In this document: in pieces, positions 19,002 through 29,631 of the stretch
Numbering within the stretch: position 1 is the first letter of the stretch
Layout of the letters: each line of letters begins with the position of its first letter
Assembly (NCBI GenBank): GCA_938015595.1
Contig: CALLPI010000002.1
Location: 62,001-126,000 of the forward strand
Source of the DNA: an uncultured Saprospiraceae bacterium
GTDB taxonomy: Bacteria > Bacteroidota > Bacteroidia > Chitinophagales > Saprospiraceae
Length of the DNA: 64,000 nt
Reading direction: 5' to 3'
Translations under genes and position numbers: made by a program
The notes under the pieces: generated by a model
Databases searched by the model: none
The model's input: only the letters and a program-made list of their open reading frames with translations
Told to the model about the DNA's origin: nothing

Positions 19002-19808
19002 ATGGAGAAAAATATTTTGCTTAGCCTGCTACTGGCCATTACCACGACAGTGGGGCTGCATGCCGCCCAACTTGCCCCTAACCACCGCATGAATCTTAAA
19101 AATGCAACTGTTATGGCCCCTGACAGTTTGCCGCCGGGCAAGTTCCGCATCACCACCATAGAACAAGGCGACAGCCTGGAAGCGCGCGTAGAAAATCGAA
19201 AAATCACCTTTCTGCGCATCAACGACCGCGTGATACCCGAGGCCGAATACCCCAACTACCAGTATCGCATCGCGCAAATCATACAACCTGAACCGCCTGC
19301 GCACCCTACACCGCCCGTACCGCCTGTACTGGGCGAAGTACCCGCACCACCTACACCACCCACTGCGCTCCGCATGCTGGGAAAATCCGTGGAGATAGTA
19401 GAATTTGATGAAATGCTCCCATCAGGCCACAACCCCAGCGATACGGCCAAGGGCATCTCCCGTATGCGCATCTACACACCCGAAATGACTATAGTGCACG
19501 GCAAAGATACTATCACCATACTAGGCTACGACGACCAAATGCTCAAAGACTACAAACAGCGGCACCTAACGGTAGAAGAGCAATATACAGACAGGGAATC
19601 TGGCACGATATTGAACGAACCGGAATTCCGCAATCTGAAAAACCATCACCAGCAAATGGTGCGAGAGCAAGAGGAACTCGCCCGCGAACTGCAGCGCTCA
19701 GCCCGCGAACTGCAGCGCTCGGCTAAGGAGATGCAACGCTCGGCCAGAGAAATGCAGCGCTCGGCGCGCGATATGAAGCGCTCGGCCGAGAAGACAGAGC
19801 GCCGCTAA
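19002..19808 (+). CDS. Exported protein of unknown function with C-terminal heptad repeats
   Basis: 268 residues, not recognised as a family. MEKNILLSLLLAITTTVGLHA is a signal peptide. A proline-rich linker (PPAHPTPPVPPVLGEVPAPP) spans about residues 92-117. The C-terminus holds five tandem heptads beginning ELQRSAR (residues about 229-263), highly charged and likely to form a coiled coil, ending KTERR. It stands alone between the tRNA genes and the CcsA-like gene. A periplasmic or membrane-associated scaffold is possible, but nothing shows a function. Confidence 0.65.
   Translation: MEKNILLSLLLAITTTVGLHAAQLAPNHRMNLKNATVMAPDSLPPGKFRITTIEQGDSLEARVENRKITFLRINDRVIPEAEYPNYQYRIAQIIQPEPPAHPTPPVPPVLGEVPAPPTPPTALRMLGKSVEIVEFDEMLPSGHNPSDTAKGISRMRIYTPEMTIVHGKDTITILGYDDQMLKDYKQRHLTVEEQYTDRESGTILNEPEFRNLKNHHQQMVREQEELARELQRSARELQRSAKEMQRSAREMQRSARDMKRSAEKTERR
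19686..19790 (+). repeat. Five in-frame 21-base tandem repeats
   Basis: Units of 21 bases (GAACTGCAGCGCTCAGCCCGC and variants) encode ELQRSAR, ELQRSAK, EMQRSAR, EMQRSAR and DMKRSAE. The GCGCTC core is kept in nearly all units, as expected after recent slippage or duplication. Confidence 0.85.
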
Positions 19809-19923
19809 AGAGGCGCAAAACGATTAGCAGGCAACATTCTGGCTTAGCCTCAGCTTAAAATTCCTTGTATTCATCTTTTGCTTTTTTCGTAACCTTGCCG
19901 CAATTAAGTAAAGCTCAAAAGCC

Positions 19924-21012
19924 ATGACATCCCACGCTACCTATTCATTCTTCAGCCTGCACTGGTGGAAATCACTTGCCGTGCTACTCCTGCTGTACGC
20001 CATTATAGCAGGGCTGTTGTTGCCACTCAAGCCGGGCATTCTCACTGCCAGCCCGCAACTACTCAAAGCCGGTACTGAAGTAACTCTTACCATACAGGGC
20101 TATAACAGTTTCTATCAACAAGGCGAGGCAGGCTTACGTGCCTGGCTCAAGCTCAACAACGACTATGCATTGGCGGCCAGGTCGCTGCAGGCAGTTTCTG
20201 AAACCCAGCTCAAAGCCACTTTTGATATCCCTGCCGTGCTACCCATCAACACCTTGACCACGCCCATGACCCTAGTGCTAGACAACCCAGTGGACGGCCC
20301 CTCAGTGTTGCCAGATGCAGTATCTGTTACCCAAGTCGCAGTGGACTCTGTGGCCGGCGCTGCAGCCTGGCTCAATACGCCCATCCGCCGGCTACATACT
20401 GGGCCGAGCGGCATACGTTTTCCCTTCCGCAATATCCTGTACGAAACCATCCGCAACACCTACTTTCACGTAGCACTGTGGTTTGCCATGATCCTGCTGC
20501 TCATTGCCTCGGTATGGCACAGCGTACGCTACCTGCGCAAATTTGACCCCGAAAGCGACCGCCGTGCCACGGCCTACACCCGCGCCGGCATTCTGTTTGG
20601 CATACTAGGCCTGCTCACTGGCGCTGTCTGGGCCAAAAATACCTGGAATGCCTACTGGAGCTGGGATGTCAAGCAAAATATGACGGCTATTGCGCTGTTC
20701 ATTTACTTGGCCTACTTCATCCTGCGCGCTGCTTTTGACGACCGCGAGCGCAAAGCCCGCATTGCAGCAGTGTACAATATCTTTGCCTTTGCGGCGCTCA
20801 TCCCGCTCCTATTTGTGATACCCCGCCTGACTGACAGCTTGCACCCAGGCGCCGGAGGCAACCCTGCACTCGGCGGCGAAGACCTCGACAATACTATGCG
20901 CATGGTGTTTTATCCTGCTATTATCGGCTGGACACTCCTTGGCGTGTGGATGGCCCATCTCAACTACCGCATAGACCGCCTGCGAGACCTCTGGGAGGAA
21001 GACATGGCATAG
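19924..21012 (+). CDS. CcsA/CcmC-family cytochrome c biogenesis protein with extra periplasmic domain
   Basis: 362 residues. A first membrane segment (residues about 15-35) is followed by a soluble region of about 140 residues (TASPQLLKAGTEVTLTIQG to LNTPIRRLHTGP), then about five more membrane segments. The heme-handling tryptophan-rich motif appears as VWAKNTWNAYWSWDVKQ, the WWxWD-type signature of CcmC/CcsA proteins that present heme for cytochrome c maturation. The soluble insert after the first helix makes the protein longer than ordinary CcmC. The diheme cytochrome gene follows at 21171 and is a plausible client. CcmB and CcmD genes are not adjacent. Confidence 0.75.
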   Translation: MTSHATYSFFSLHWWKSLAVLLLLYAIIAGLLLPLKPGILTASPQLLKAGTEVTLTIQGYNSFYQQGEAGLRAWLKLNNDYALAARSLQAVSETQLKATFDIPAVLPINTLTTPMTLVLDNPVDGPSVLPDAVSVTQVAVDSVAGAAAWLNTPIRRLHTGPSGIRFPFRNILYETIRNTYFHVALWFAMILLLIASVWHSVRYLRKFDPESDRRATAYTRAGILFGILGLLTGAVWAKNTWNAYWSWDVKQNMTAIALFIYLAYFILRAAFDDRERKARIAAVYNIFAFAALIPLLFVIPRLTDSLHPGAGGNPALGGEDLDNTMRMVFYPAIIGWTLLGVWMAHLNYRIDRLRDLWEEDMA

Positions 21013-21170
21013 CCATAAGTTTTCAGGGATTCAATTAGGAGATATTCTCAGGAGTGAGCACCATGCGCTCCCAAAAAACGAATCTCACCCACACACAGAT
21101 ATAGTTCACTACTTATAGCCCGAAACAATCCGCCCGCCTCTCCGTTTTACATCTCGCAAACTCAAGATAC

Positions 21171-22577
21171 ATGAGGAAGGCGCCAATACTCCTTAGCATT
21201 GCTGCAGCTACCATAGCTTGTACAACTTACAAAGGACTGCCCCCAGTGCTACAAGAGCAACCCAACTGGAGAACCCTTGGTGTACCGGCCACGCCCCAGC
21301 CACTCGATGGTAACCCCGACGCTGGCCTCCACTTTCTTATTTATGGCAACTACCTCGGCTCAGGCGTACCCTGGGGCATGATTCAAAAGCGCCTGACCAA
21401 GCGCGTACAGGATACTATGTGGCAACGTACCGGCCCCAATGCCTACGCCCCCTACATGATGAATGTGTTTGAAGCAGCCAACGGCGTGCCTGTACTCAAT
21501 GGCAATTGTTTTACTTGCCACGCCGGCGAGTTGCAAGGCCGCCTGATTCCTGGTTTGGGCAACAGCTTCTCCGACTACCGCAAAAGCCTCAAACCTCTGG
21601 CCGAAATGACCAACCTCGGCGTAAAGCTGAAATATGGCAAGCACTCACCCGAACGAGCCGCCTTCCAGGATTTCGGCAACTACTTCCGCAAAATGGCACC
21701 ATACATTCGCACCAATCAACCCGGCACTAACCCCGCCTTCCGACTGGCCGAAGCCTGCATGATGCACCGCAACCCTGACGACCTTACTTTTCGCCCTGAG
21801 CCCCTATACAACATGTATGCCTATCCGGTAGCTACTGATGTACCGCCCCTGTGGAATGTGAAAAAGAAACACGCCTTGTACTACAACGCCATTGGTCGGG
21901 GCGACTTCAGCAAGCTCGTATTTCAGGCCTCTGTGCTCGGCATCCCTGACAGCGCCGCCGCTCGGCAAGCTATACAAGGATTTAAGGACGTGGTAGCCTG
22001 GCTGCAAAAACTGCAACCACCCCCCTATCCTGCTGGCATAGACGAACCACTGGCCGCCCAGGGCAAGCTTCTGTTTGAAGAGCATTGCAGCAAATGCCAC
22101 GGAACTTACGGCCCCGATGGCACCTACCCCAACAAAGTGGTAGCCTTGGACGTGGTGAAAACTGACCCGCTCTACGTGCACTACATCCTCAGCTCTGGCA
22201 TTGTACAATGGTACAACAACAGTTGGTTTGCCAGAAGCGAGCCGCCTTCCTGGTTCGAGCCACTGCCCGGCTACATTGCCCCACCACTGGATGGCATCTG
22301 GGCTACTGCTCCATACCTGCACAACGGCTCCGTACCCACACTGGAAGCCCTGCTGAACAGCTCCTCTCGCCCTACGCGGTGGCAGCGCAGTGGCAACAGC
22401 TACGACTACGACCTGGAGCGAGTAGGCTGGCAATACATAGAAGCAAAAAAAAGCCGGAAGAAAGGTTGGCTTTATGACACCACCTTGCCTGGTTATGGCA
22501 ACCAAGGGCATACCTTTGGCGATGTGCTCACCGATGCACAGCGCCGCGCAGTCATTGAATATCTCAAGACTTTATAA
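21171..22577 (+). CDS. Diheme c-type cytochrome, probable lipoprotein
   Basis: 468 residues. The N-terminus MRKAPILLSIAAATIAC is a secretion signal with a possible lipidated cysteine. Two CxxCH heme sites are seen: CFTCHAG (about residue 110) and CSKCHGTYG (about 305). The distal block WATAPYLHNGSVPTL is typical of the large c-type cytochrome/peroxidase-like family that carries a heme ligand in this loop. Periplasmic or outer-membrane-facing electron transfer is likely. The exact reaction is not shown, and the family includes enzymes misnamed as peroxidases. It lies between a CcsA-like gene and a ferredoxin gene on the same strand, each with its own spacing. Confidence 0.85.
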   Translation: MRKAPILLSIAAATIACTTYKGLPPVLQEQPNWRTLGVPATPQPLDGNPDAGLHFLIYGNYLGSGVPWGMIQKRLTKRVQDTMWQRTGPNAYAPYMMNVFEAANGVPVLNGNCFTCHAGELQGRLIPGLGNSFSDYRKSLKPLAEMTNLGVKLKYGKHSPERAAFQDFGNYFRKMAPYIRTNQPGTNPAFRLAEACMMHRNPDDLTFRPEPLYNMYAYPVATDVPPLWNVKKKHALYYNAIGRGDFSKLVFQASVLGIPDSAAARQAIQGFKDVVAWLQKLQPPPYPAGIDEPLAAQGKLLFEEHCSKCHGTYGPDGTYPNKVVALDVVKTDPLYVHYILSSGIVQWYNNSWFARSEPPSWFEPLPGYIAPPLDGIWATAPYLHNGSVPTLEALLNSSSRPTRWQRSGNSYDYDLERVGWQYIEAKKSRKKGWLYDTTLPGYGNQGHTFGDVLTDAQRRAVIEYLKTL

Positions 22578-22627
22578 TTTTGCCTGCTTTGGTGCGCATT
22601 GTCACTATATACGCAAAACGCCTGCCA

Positions 22628-22635
22628 TATCTTTG
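22628..22635 (+). promoter_or_regulatory. -7 box TATCTTTG for the ferredoxin gene
   Basis: Matches TAnnTTTG, 25 bases before GTG 22661. The nearest TTG upstream is 26 bases away, longer than ideal. It supports the GTG start rather than the longer TTG start at 22580. Confidence 0.45.
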
Positions 22636-22660
22636 TTTTTCCGATTCAACGCTCAACACC

Positions 22661-22993
22661 GTGCAAGACAATCATATCATCCAGATAGCTGTAACTGATC
22701 GCGAAGGTGTCCAACACCTGCTAGACGCCCCCACTGATATGAACATGAACCTCATGGAAGTGTGCAAAGCCCACGAACTACCCGTGAAAGGTACCTGCGG
22801 CGGCATGGCTTTGTGCTCTACCTGCCATGTGTATGTACTGAGCGAACACGCCCTGCCCGAAATGTCTGCCGATGAAGAAGCCCAGCTAGACCAGGCTTTC
22901 TTCGTAAAACCCAACTCCCGCCTGGGCTGCCAAATCCGCATGGTACCCGAACTAGACGGCTTGGCAGTCATGCTGGCACCGGAGGCCGAATAA
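22661..22993 (+). CDS. 2Fe-2S ferredoxin, adrenodoxin type
   Basis: 110 residues from GTG 22661; the upstream TTG frame from 22580 crosses the promoter box. The cluster ligands are C-x5-C-x2-C in GTCGGMALCSTCH, with a fourth cysteine in RLGCQIRM, the adrenodoxin/vertebrate-type ferredoxin spacing. It carries single electrons in the cytoplasm, often for Fe-S cluster assembly or monooxygenases. It converges on the 142-residue membrane protein gene with an 8-base gap. An Isc role would fit with iscSUA elsewhere in the window, but the genes are far apart. Confidence 0.92.
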   Translation: MQDNHIIQIAVTDREGVQHLLDAPTDMNMNLMEVCKAHELPVKGTCGGMALCSTCHVYVLSEHALPEMSADEEAQLDQAFFVKPNSRLGCQIRMVPELDGLAVMLAPEAE

Positions 22994-23001
22994 TAGTTTT
23001 C

Positions 23002-23430
23002 TCACTGAATCAACTCTGCCTTGTATACGAAGTAGCGCGTATCACCTTTCCAAGGGAAGGTACGAAAGTGCTCCTTGTAGTACAGCCGTACCTGCTTGCC
23101 TTCAAACTTTTGGATTTGCTCGTACGCACTCTGACCTCTAACGGAGAATGCCCAGATATTGCCTGGCGCCATGGCGGGCTGAGCCGGTGTATAGACGCCC
23201 ATGAAAAGCTGACCTTCGTACGTTTTGAAGACTATACCTTTGCGCGATAGTTTCATCAACTGCCCTGAGCGAGAGCCTTCGCTGAAAGTCATGTTGGCCC
23301 AGCCGTAGTATCCCAGGCCAGCTAGTACACCCAACAGTAGCACAATCAATAATATACGCTTGGTCATGCGCCAAGTTTTGCGGCCAGCCTCCCGGACGCC
23401 GTCACGCAGCACTTCTCGAAATTCACTCAT
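23002..23430 (-). CDS. Small membrane-anchored protein of unknown function
   Basis: 142 residues with one membrane helix (ILLIVLLLGVLAGLGYYGWA, about 26-45) and an extracytoplasmic domain containing TFSEGSRSGQLMKLSRKG, FKTYEGQL and the C-terminal KGDTRYFVYKAEL. Proteins with this pattern are widespread in Bacteroidota and are sometimes labelled 6-phosphogluconate dehydrogenase in databases. Nothing in the sequence (no Rossmann motif) supports that name. Function unknown. Confidence 0.75.
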   Translation of the reverse strand: MSEFREVLRDGVREAGRKTWRMTKRILLIVLLLGVLAGLGYYGWANMTFSEGSRSGQLMKLSRKGIVFKTYEGQLFMGVYTPAQPAMAPGNIWAFSVRGQSAYEQIQKFEGKQVRLYYKEHFRTFPWKGDTRYFVYKAELIQ

Positions 23431-23491
23431 GGTGTCTTGTTTTTTTTTTCAATAACACGTCACTCCATAGTGAAGGTTTTGGTACCCTCCC

Positions 23492-23530
23492 AAAAACAAG
23501 CCGCCCGAAACGATATTCCGAGCGGCTTGT
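23492..23530 (-). terminator. Rho-independent terminator after the coiled-coil gene
   Basis: On the minus strand ACAAGCCGCTCG pairs with CGGGCGGCTTGT (one mismatch in 12), followed by TTTTTGG. It lies 39 bases beyond the stop at 23569. Confidence 0.75.
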
Positions 23531-23568
23531 GTATCGGTCTGTCTAAGAGAACCGCAGCGCAAGAGAGA

Positions 23569-24603
23569 TTACTTCAGTACTACTGAGCCTTTGCCCGCCA
23601 AATAGCCTTTATTGTAAATCTCTACTTCGTACTTGCCTTTGGAAAAGGGCTGGTTAGGAGACCATACCGCGCACATTTTCTGCGGTACTCCATTATAGTT
23701 AAAGTCCTTTTCCATAGTATAGCGAATCTTCTCGTTGTCGGCAGCGGTAAAAGTACCAGAGCCGAGGTCTTCCACAGCCAGGGTTTCGCCCAGCGGACTG
23801 ATGATGCGAATATAGTACACCTCGCGGCCGTTTTCGGCTACTTCATTGGCCGTAGTGTTGAAACACACCTGGAGTTGGTCCACGTTGTCGGCATAGTTTT
23901 TCTTAGTAGTCTTGCCGTCCGACTTGCGCTTGAGGCCGCTCACCTCCACGCTTTGTACGGCAATCATGCTGGCGCGATCCACTTTTTTGGCCAGGATGGT
24001 ACGCTCGCGCTCCACTTGTTCTTTTTCGCTGGCCAGGGCAGCTTTGGCAGCAGAAAGTTCTTGGTTGGAAGCGCGTTGGGCTTCCAGATCACTGCTTAGC
24101 GTCTCTTTTTCTTCGCTCAACTGGCGATTGCGTTCTCCCAGTTCCTGATTTTCTCTACGCAGTTGGTTGATTTCAGCAAGGTATTGCTCGATTTGGCTGT
24201 TGAGCTTTTTAATTTCTGCACGCGCTTTATCCAAATTACCCTTGCTGGAAAGCAATTGATCTATTTTGGCTTTTTGGGCGGCCAGTTCTTCTTTCTGTGT
24301 TTCAATGCGAGCCTTCAGCTCTTCGTTTTCGGTCTTTACACCATTGAGTTGAGCCAGAGCGTCATCATAACTTTTTTCCAGGTCAGCCCGTAGCGCTTCC
24401 ACTTCATTATACTGTCCCTCCAACGTAGTGTACTCTTTGCCGGCTTTAATTTTATCAATCACTAGATAGGCAATAACACCCAACAGGGCTACAATAATCA
24501 CCGAAGTGATGGCCACCAGACGTTGGCGGGAATTGTCGGAACCCGGGCTTTTCATCGGTGCGCCCGAAGTAGGAGATGGTGCGGATGGATTTGGAGGTAA
24601 CAT
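23569..24603 (-). CDS. Membrane-anchored coiled-coil protein
   Basis: 344 residues from ATG 24603 (MLPPNPSAPSP); the longer frame to 24645 adds residues that overlap the upstream intergenic region. There is a proline/serine-rich cytoplasmic tail and one membrane helix (LVAITSVIIVALLGVIAYLV). A coiled coil of about 170 residues follows (EVEALRADLEKSYDDALAQL to EKEQVERERTILAKKVD). The C-terminal globular domain has VSGLKRKSDGKTTKKNYADN and ends GYLAGKGSVVLK. The C-terminal pattern recurs in Bacteroidota proteins of unknown role. It may span the periplasm as a spacer or envelope organiser; this is inferred from shape only. Confidence 0.75.
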   Translation of the reverse strand: MLPPNPSAPSPTSGAPMKSPGSDNSRQRLVAITSVIIVALLGVIAYLVIDKIKAGKEYTTLEGQYNEVEALRADLEKSYDDALAQLNGVKTENEELKARIETQKEELAAQKAKIDQLLSSKGNLDKARAEIKKLNSQIEQYLAEINQLRRENQELGERNRQLSEEKETLSSDLEAQRASNQELSAAKAALASEKEQVERERTILAKKVDRASMIAVQSVEVSGLKRKSDGKTTKKNYADNVDQLQVCFNTTANEVAENGREVYYIRIISPLGETLAVEDLGSGTFTAADNEKIRYTMEKDFNYNGVPQKMCAVWSPNQPFSKGKYEVEIYNKGYLAGKGSVVLK

Positions 24604-24730
24604 AGTTTGTAGGATTTTATTGATAAATGTAATGGAAATTAACACTCACAACGCATGCGAAACGATATGCTACTCCAGAAAATTGCCTTATTGCGAGGAC
24701 GAGAATACATTTTTTCCGCTTTGGAAACGC

Positions 24731-24761
24731 ATTGTGGGCATTTCCTGCTACATTAGCTTTG
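24731..24761 (+). promoter_or_regulatory. Promoter of the 3'-5' exonuclease gene
   Basis: ATTG (24731-24734), 19 bases, then TAGCTTTG (24754-24761). Both boxes and spacing fit the Bacteroidota consensus. ATG 24779 follows 17 bases later, so the upstream in-frame codons from 24506 are not translated. Confidence 0.65.
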
Positions 24762-24778
24762 CAAAGTTAATATATGCC

Positions 24779-25520
24779 ATGATAGATGCGATAGACATTA
24801 CCAATGTTCTTTTCCTGGACATTGAAACCGTGTCTGCCCAGCCCTCCTGGGAAGACCTCGAGGAACACTTCCAGGAGCTGTGGTTTCACAAAGCAGCTTC
24901 CTTACTGCGCAAATCACACGACGAACTCTCCGAGCAAGAGGCCGAAGCTCTATATGCCCAACGCGCCGGCATCCATGCTGAGTTTGGCAAAATCATCTGT
25001 ATCTCTGTAGGCTTCGCCTTCCGCGACCCCGGTGAAAAAAGCCTCAAGGTGCGCCTCAAGTCCTTTGCCCATCACGACGAAGCCGCCCTGCTCAAGGACT
25101 TTCTCGAACTCATCCAAAAATCCTACAACGATACCAACTCCAAATTCCTGTGCGGGCACAACATTCGCGAGTTTGACATACCCTACATTTGCCGGCGCAG
25201 CATAGTGCACAGCCTGCCCTTGCCTGCACCGCTGCAGCTGTGGTCTAAAAAACCTTGGGAAGCCCGCCACTTGCTCGATACCATGGAACTCTGGAAATTC
25301 GGCGACGTCAAAAACTTCACCTCCGTTAAGCTACTGGCTGCACTGCTGGGCTTCCCATCGCCCAAAGACGATATTGACGGCAGTATGGTAGGCCGCGTGT
25401 ATTGGCAAGAGCAAGACCTAGATCGCATTGCACACTATTGCGAAAAAGACGTGCTGGCCACTATGCAACTCTTTCAGCGCTACAAGCGCGAGCCGCTCAT
25501 CGAAGCCCACCAAGTAGTGC

Positions 25521-25531
<11 letters not shown>
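24779..25531 (+). CDS. Predicted 3'-5' exonuclease, PolB-exonuclease-like (RNase H fold)
   Basis: 250 residues from ATG 24779, set by the promoter ending at 24761. DEDD-type motifs are visible: FLDIETVS (Exo I), CGHNIREFDIPYI (Exo II) and HYCEKDVLATMQL (Exo III, Y-x3-D). These are the metal-binding acids of DnaQ/PolB-like exonucleases. No polymerase domain is attached. Stand-alone members are thought to act in DNA repair or RNA processing; the substrate here is unknown. The stop at 25531 overlaps the start of a short SEC-C-like ORF at 25521. Confidence 0.88.
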
Positions 25532-27363
<1,832 letters not shown>

Positions 27364-27417
27364 TAACGTTCACCCTGCAGTTCGCTCCAACGGCGGCTGC
27401 CAATGCTTGAATTTCGT

Positions 27418-27732
27418 ATGAATGTTTCCATACTGACACCTGAACGCGAAGTCTTCCAAGGGGCCGTCACCTCCGTAAAAGTCCCCGGTGCCAAGGGCGA
27501 ATTTCAGGTGCTCAACAACCACGCTCCTATTGTATCGGCGCTTGAAGCTGGCGTCATACACATCGTAACAGCACAAGGCGAGTATCGCTTCTTTGACGAA
27601 GCCACCGGCGAAATCAAAACAAGCACCGAACCAGGCAAAACCTTGCAATTCAGTATCTCCGGCGGGTTCATCGAAGTGCTGAATAACGAAATCGCGCTGC
27701 TGGTACACGGCATGCGCGAAAAGATAGACTAA
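27418..27732 (+). CDS. atpC: ATP synthase F1 subunit epsilon
   Basis: 104 residues from ATG 27418 (MNVSILTPEREVFQG); ATG 27403 would add five residues and cannot be excluded. The conserved delta/epsilon N-terminal beta-sandwich is clear: VKVPGAKGEFQVLNNHAPIVSAL, then FSISGGFIEVLNNEIALLV. The protein ends after the sandwich and lacks the C-terminal helical hairpin found in many bacteria, as is usual for short Bacteroidota forms. It sits 54 bases after atpD and is closed by a strong terminator. Confidence 0.95.
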   Translation: MNVSILTPEREVFQGAVTSVKVPGAKGEFQVLNNHAPIVSALEAGVIHIVTAQGEYRFFDEATGEIKTSTEPGKTLQFSISGGFIEVLNNEIALLVHGMREKID

Positions 27733-27757
27733 CAAAAGTCATTTTGCTGAGATTATG

Positions 27758-27792
27758 GGCTGGGGATGCTATGCAACCCCAGCCTTTTTTTT
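27758..27792 (+). terminator. Rho-independent terminator of atpDC
   Basis: GGCTGGGG (27758-27765), an 11-base loop, CCCCAGCC (27777-27784), then eight T (27785-27792). Confidence 0.92.
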
Positions 27793-28236
27793 CCCAGATT
27801 TCAGCACTTCCAATCAACAACTCTTCTGCGCCGTTGGTAGAAAACGGCAGATGGTTTGGTATGGTGTGCTGCTCCGACGTTTTGCTTCGAACTCACGGCC
27901 AAGAAGAATCATCCTCATCGGGTTGGGTGTGTTCGTAGGCCTCGTTGTAGTGCTGCTAGCCAACTCTGACTGCGAAACCGAGCTTAGCGATCCCAGCCTT
28001 GTTCAGTCAAAAAGGCGGCCCTACTATATTTCTGCTCACTAAAGCGCTCTATGCCAACGACAAACGAGATCAACCCACTGAAATGGTTTACTCTCTGCAC
28101 AGACTTCCACTGTTGGAAATGCTGCGTTTGCAAGGGGCAGCACAAACACCTTTGAACCGAGCATCCTCTCGCAGCCAGCGTTCAGCCAGCAGGTGCCTAG
28201 CTGGCTTGGGCCAACCGCTAAGCTGTGCGTAGTTTT
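27793..28236. other. Non-coding stretch with one weak small ORF
   Basis: Between the atpC terminator and the end of dacB. The only frame with protein-like features is 27851-28042 (63 residues, plus strand): a basic start, then RRIILIGLGVFVGLVVVLLA, a good membrane helix, and a polar tail ending YYISAH. No promoter box or relative was recognised, so it is left as a possibility. Nothing else is seen. Confidence 0.4.
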
Positions 28237-29604
28237 TCAATACTGCTCATAAATCTTTCGCAGCACTGCCTGCATCTGCTCCTTGTACACATCTGCACTG
28301 CCAGTGAAATTGTTGTGCATAAAACTAAAAATGAGGACTTTACCCGATTTAGCCCTGAGGTATCCGCTCAGGCAATGCACATAGCGTAGCGTACCCGTCT
28401 TGGCAAACACATAAGGCTGCTGCCCCTTGGCCGGAGCGTACCAGTCGCGTATCGTACCCGACACTCCCCCTGCCGGAAATAGGCTGAATAACCTATCTTC
28501 TGGTACTTTTTTGTACAACTGGTGCAACACGTACGCTACCGAACGCGGGGTGAAGAAGTTGTAACGCGACAGCCCGGAGCCGTCCCACCATTCCAGGCGG
28601 TCGGGTATGTCGCGCAAGTAGCGTTCTTTCACATAATCAATTACCTTGCGTACATTCTGAGTATTGAACAATTGCTCTGAACACATCAGCATCAATTGCT
28701 CCGCCACGAAGTTGTCGCTTTGGTGCATCAAACGTACGAGCAGGCTGTCGGTGGCAGGCATGTATATTGTATTCACAGGCCCGGCAGGTAGCATAGCGGC
28801 ATCAAAAAGCCCCACGCTGCGCTTGAGCGTATCGGCTAGCAAGCGGACAAACAGCGCCGGCGAGTAGTCAAAAGGCACAGTTTCGCGAAATTCTACTCGG
28901 CGCTGCGCTGCAGAGTTGTACTCAAAGCGGTTGCCTCGCTCTGACCGTTGAACGACAGCCCAGTTTCCCTCCTCCAACTGTGGATTATACACTAAGCTAT
29001 CCTGAAAAAATCGCGGTGTCACCACGAAGCCGCCGTCAGCGCCCAACGAGCGAAAGCGAGCCACATTGCCATAAATTGGCATAGGCGCGCGCTCTGGCTG
29101 GTAGGCCTCTGTGTAGTCAGCCCAAGACCACCCTGGCCCAAAATGATCATCTCTGAAGTTGAAATCCGTGAAGTACAAGGCTTCCGGCCGAGTGTTGAAC
29201 CACTCCAGCAGCCCGGAGGGGGTAGGCAAGTCGGGGTGTAGAAAGGCTGGATTGCCAGCCCCCCAGAAGACGATGGTATCTCCAATATCAATGTACCGCC
29301 ACACGGGCAGGCTGTCGCCTAGGATGTGCAATGCGGCAAACAGTGTGAAAATTTTGGTATTAGACGCCGGAGTGAAGTATTTATTGCCGTTGCGCTCCTG
29401 CAAGGTATTGCCAGTGGCAGGGTCAAGGAGCACGAAGCCGGTTAGCCCTTTGTCAAATACTGGCGAATCATAAAGTAACTCTGACAATGGCTTGCTGCGC
29501 CTGAACGCCGGGCGGCGCTTCTTGCGCTGTGCCAAGGCGTCTTGCGGCAGTAGAAAAAACAAGGCTACAAAGCAACAAAGCAGTAATTTCGCAGATAATT
29601 GCAT
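28237..29604 (-). CDS. dacB: D-alanyl-D-alanine carboxypeptidase/endopeptidase, PBP4 type (S13)
   Basis: 455 residues with signal peptide MQLSAKLLLCCFVALFFLLPQDALA. All three penicillin-binding motifs are present: SxxK in TPASNTKIFTLFAAL, SxN in MHQSDNFVAEQL and KTG in FAKTGTLRYVH. Family S13 enzymes trim peptidoglycan stem peptides and cut cross-links in the periplasm. It is divergent from the GH3/serine hydrolase gene at 29632, with only 27 bases between the two start codons, so the two promoters must overlap. A common cell-wall recycling or remodelling role is plausible. Confidence 0.93.
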   Translation of the reverse strand: MQLSAKLLLCCFVALFFLLPQDALAQRKKRRPAFRRSKPLSELLYDSPVFDKGLTGFVLLDPATGNTLQERNGNKYFTPASNTKIFTLFAALHILGDSLPVWRYIDIGDTIVFWGAGNPAFLHPDLPTPSGLLEWFNTRPEALYFTDFNFRDDHFGPGWSWADYTEAYQPERAPMPIYGNVARFRSLGADGGFVVTPRFFQDSLVYNPQLEEGNWAVVQRSERGNRFEYNSAAQRRVEFRETVPFDYSPALFVRLLADTLKRSVGLFDAAMLPAGPVNTIYMPATDSLLVRLMHQSDNFVAEQLMLMCSEQLFNTQNVRKVIDYVKERYLRDIPDRLEWWDGSGLSRYNFFTPRSVAYVLHQLYKKVPEDRLFSLFPAGGVSGTIRDWYAPAKGQQPYVFAKTGTLRYVHCLSGYLRAKSGKVLIFSFMHNNFTGSADVYKEQMQAVLRKIYEQY

Positions 29605-29631
29605 ACGTTTTTGAGCGCAAAATAATACTCT

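Noticed and set aside
19686-19790. CRISPR-like array
   Set aside because: The 21-base units are contiguous without spacers and are in frame within a protein gene.
22580-22660. Longer ferredoxin start at TTG 22580
   Set aside because: The TATCTTTG box at 22628-22635 lies inside this extension; GTG 22661 is the natural start.
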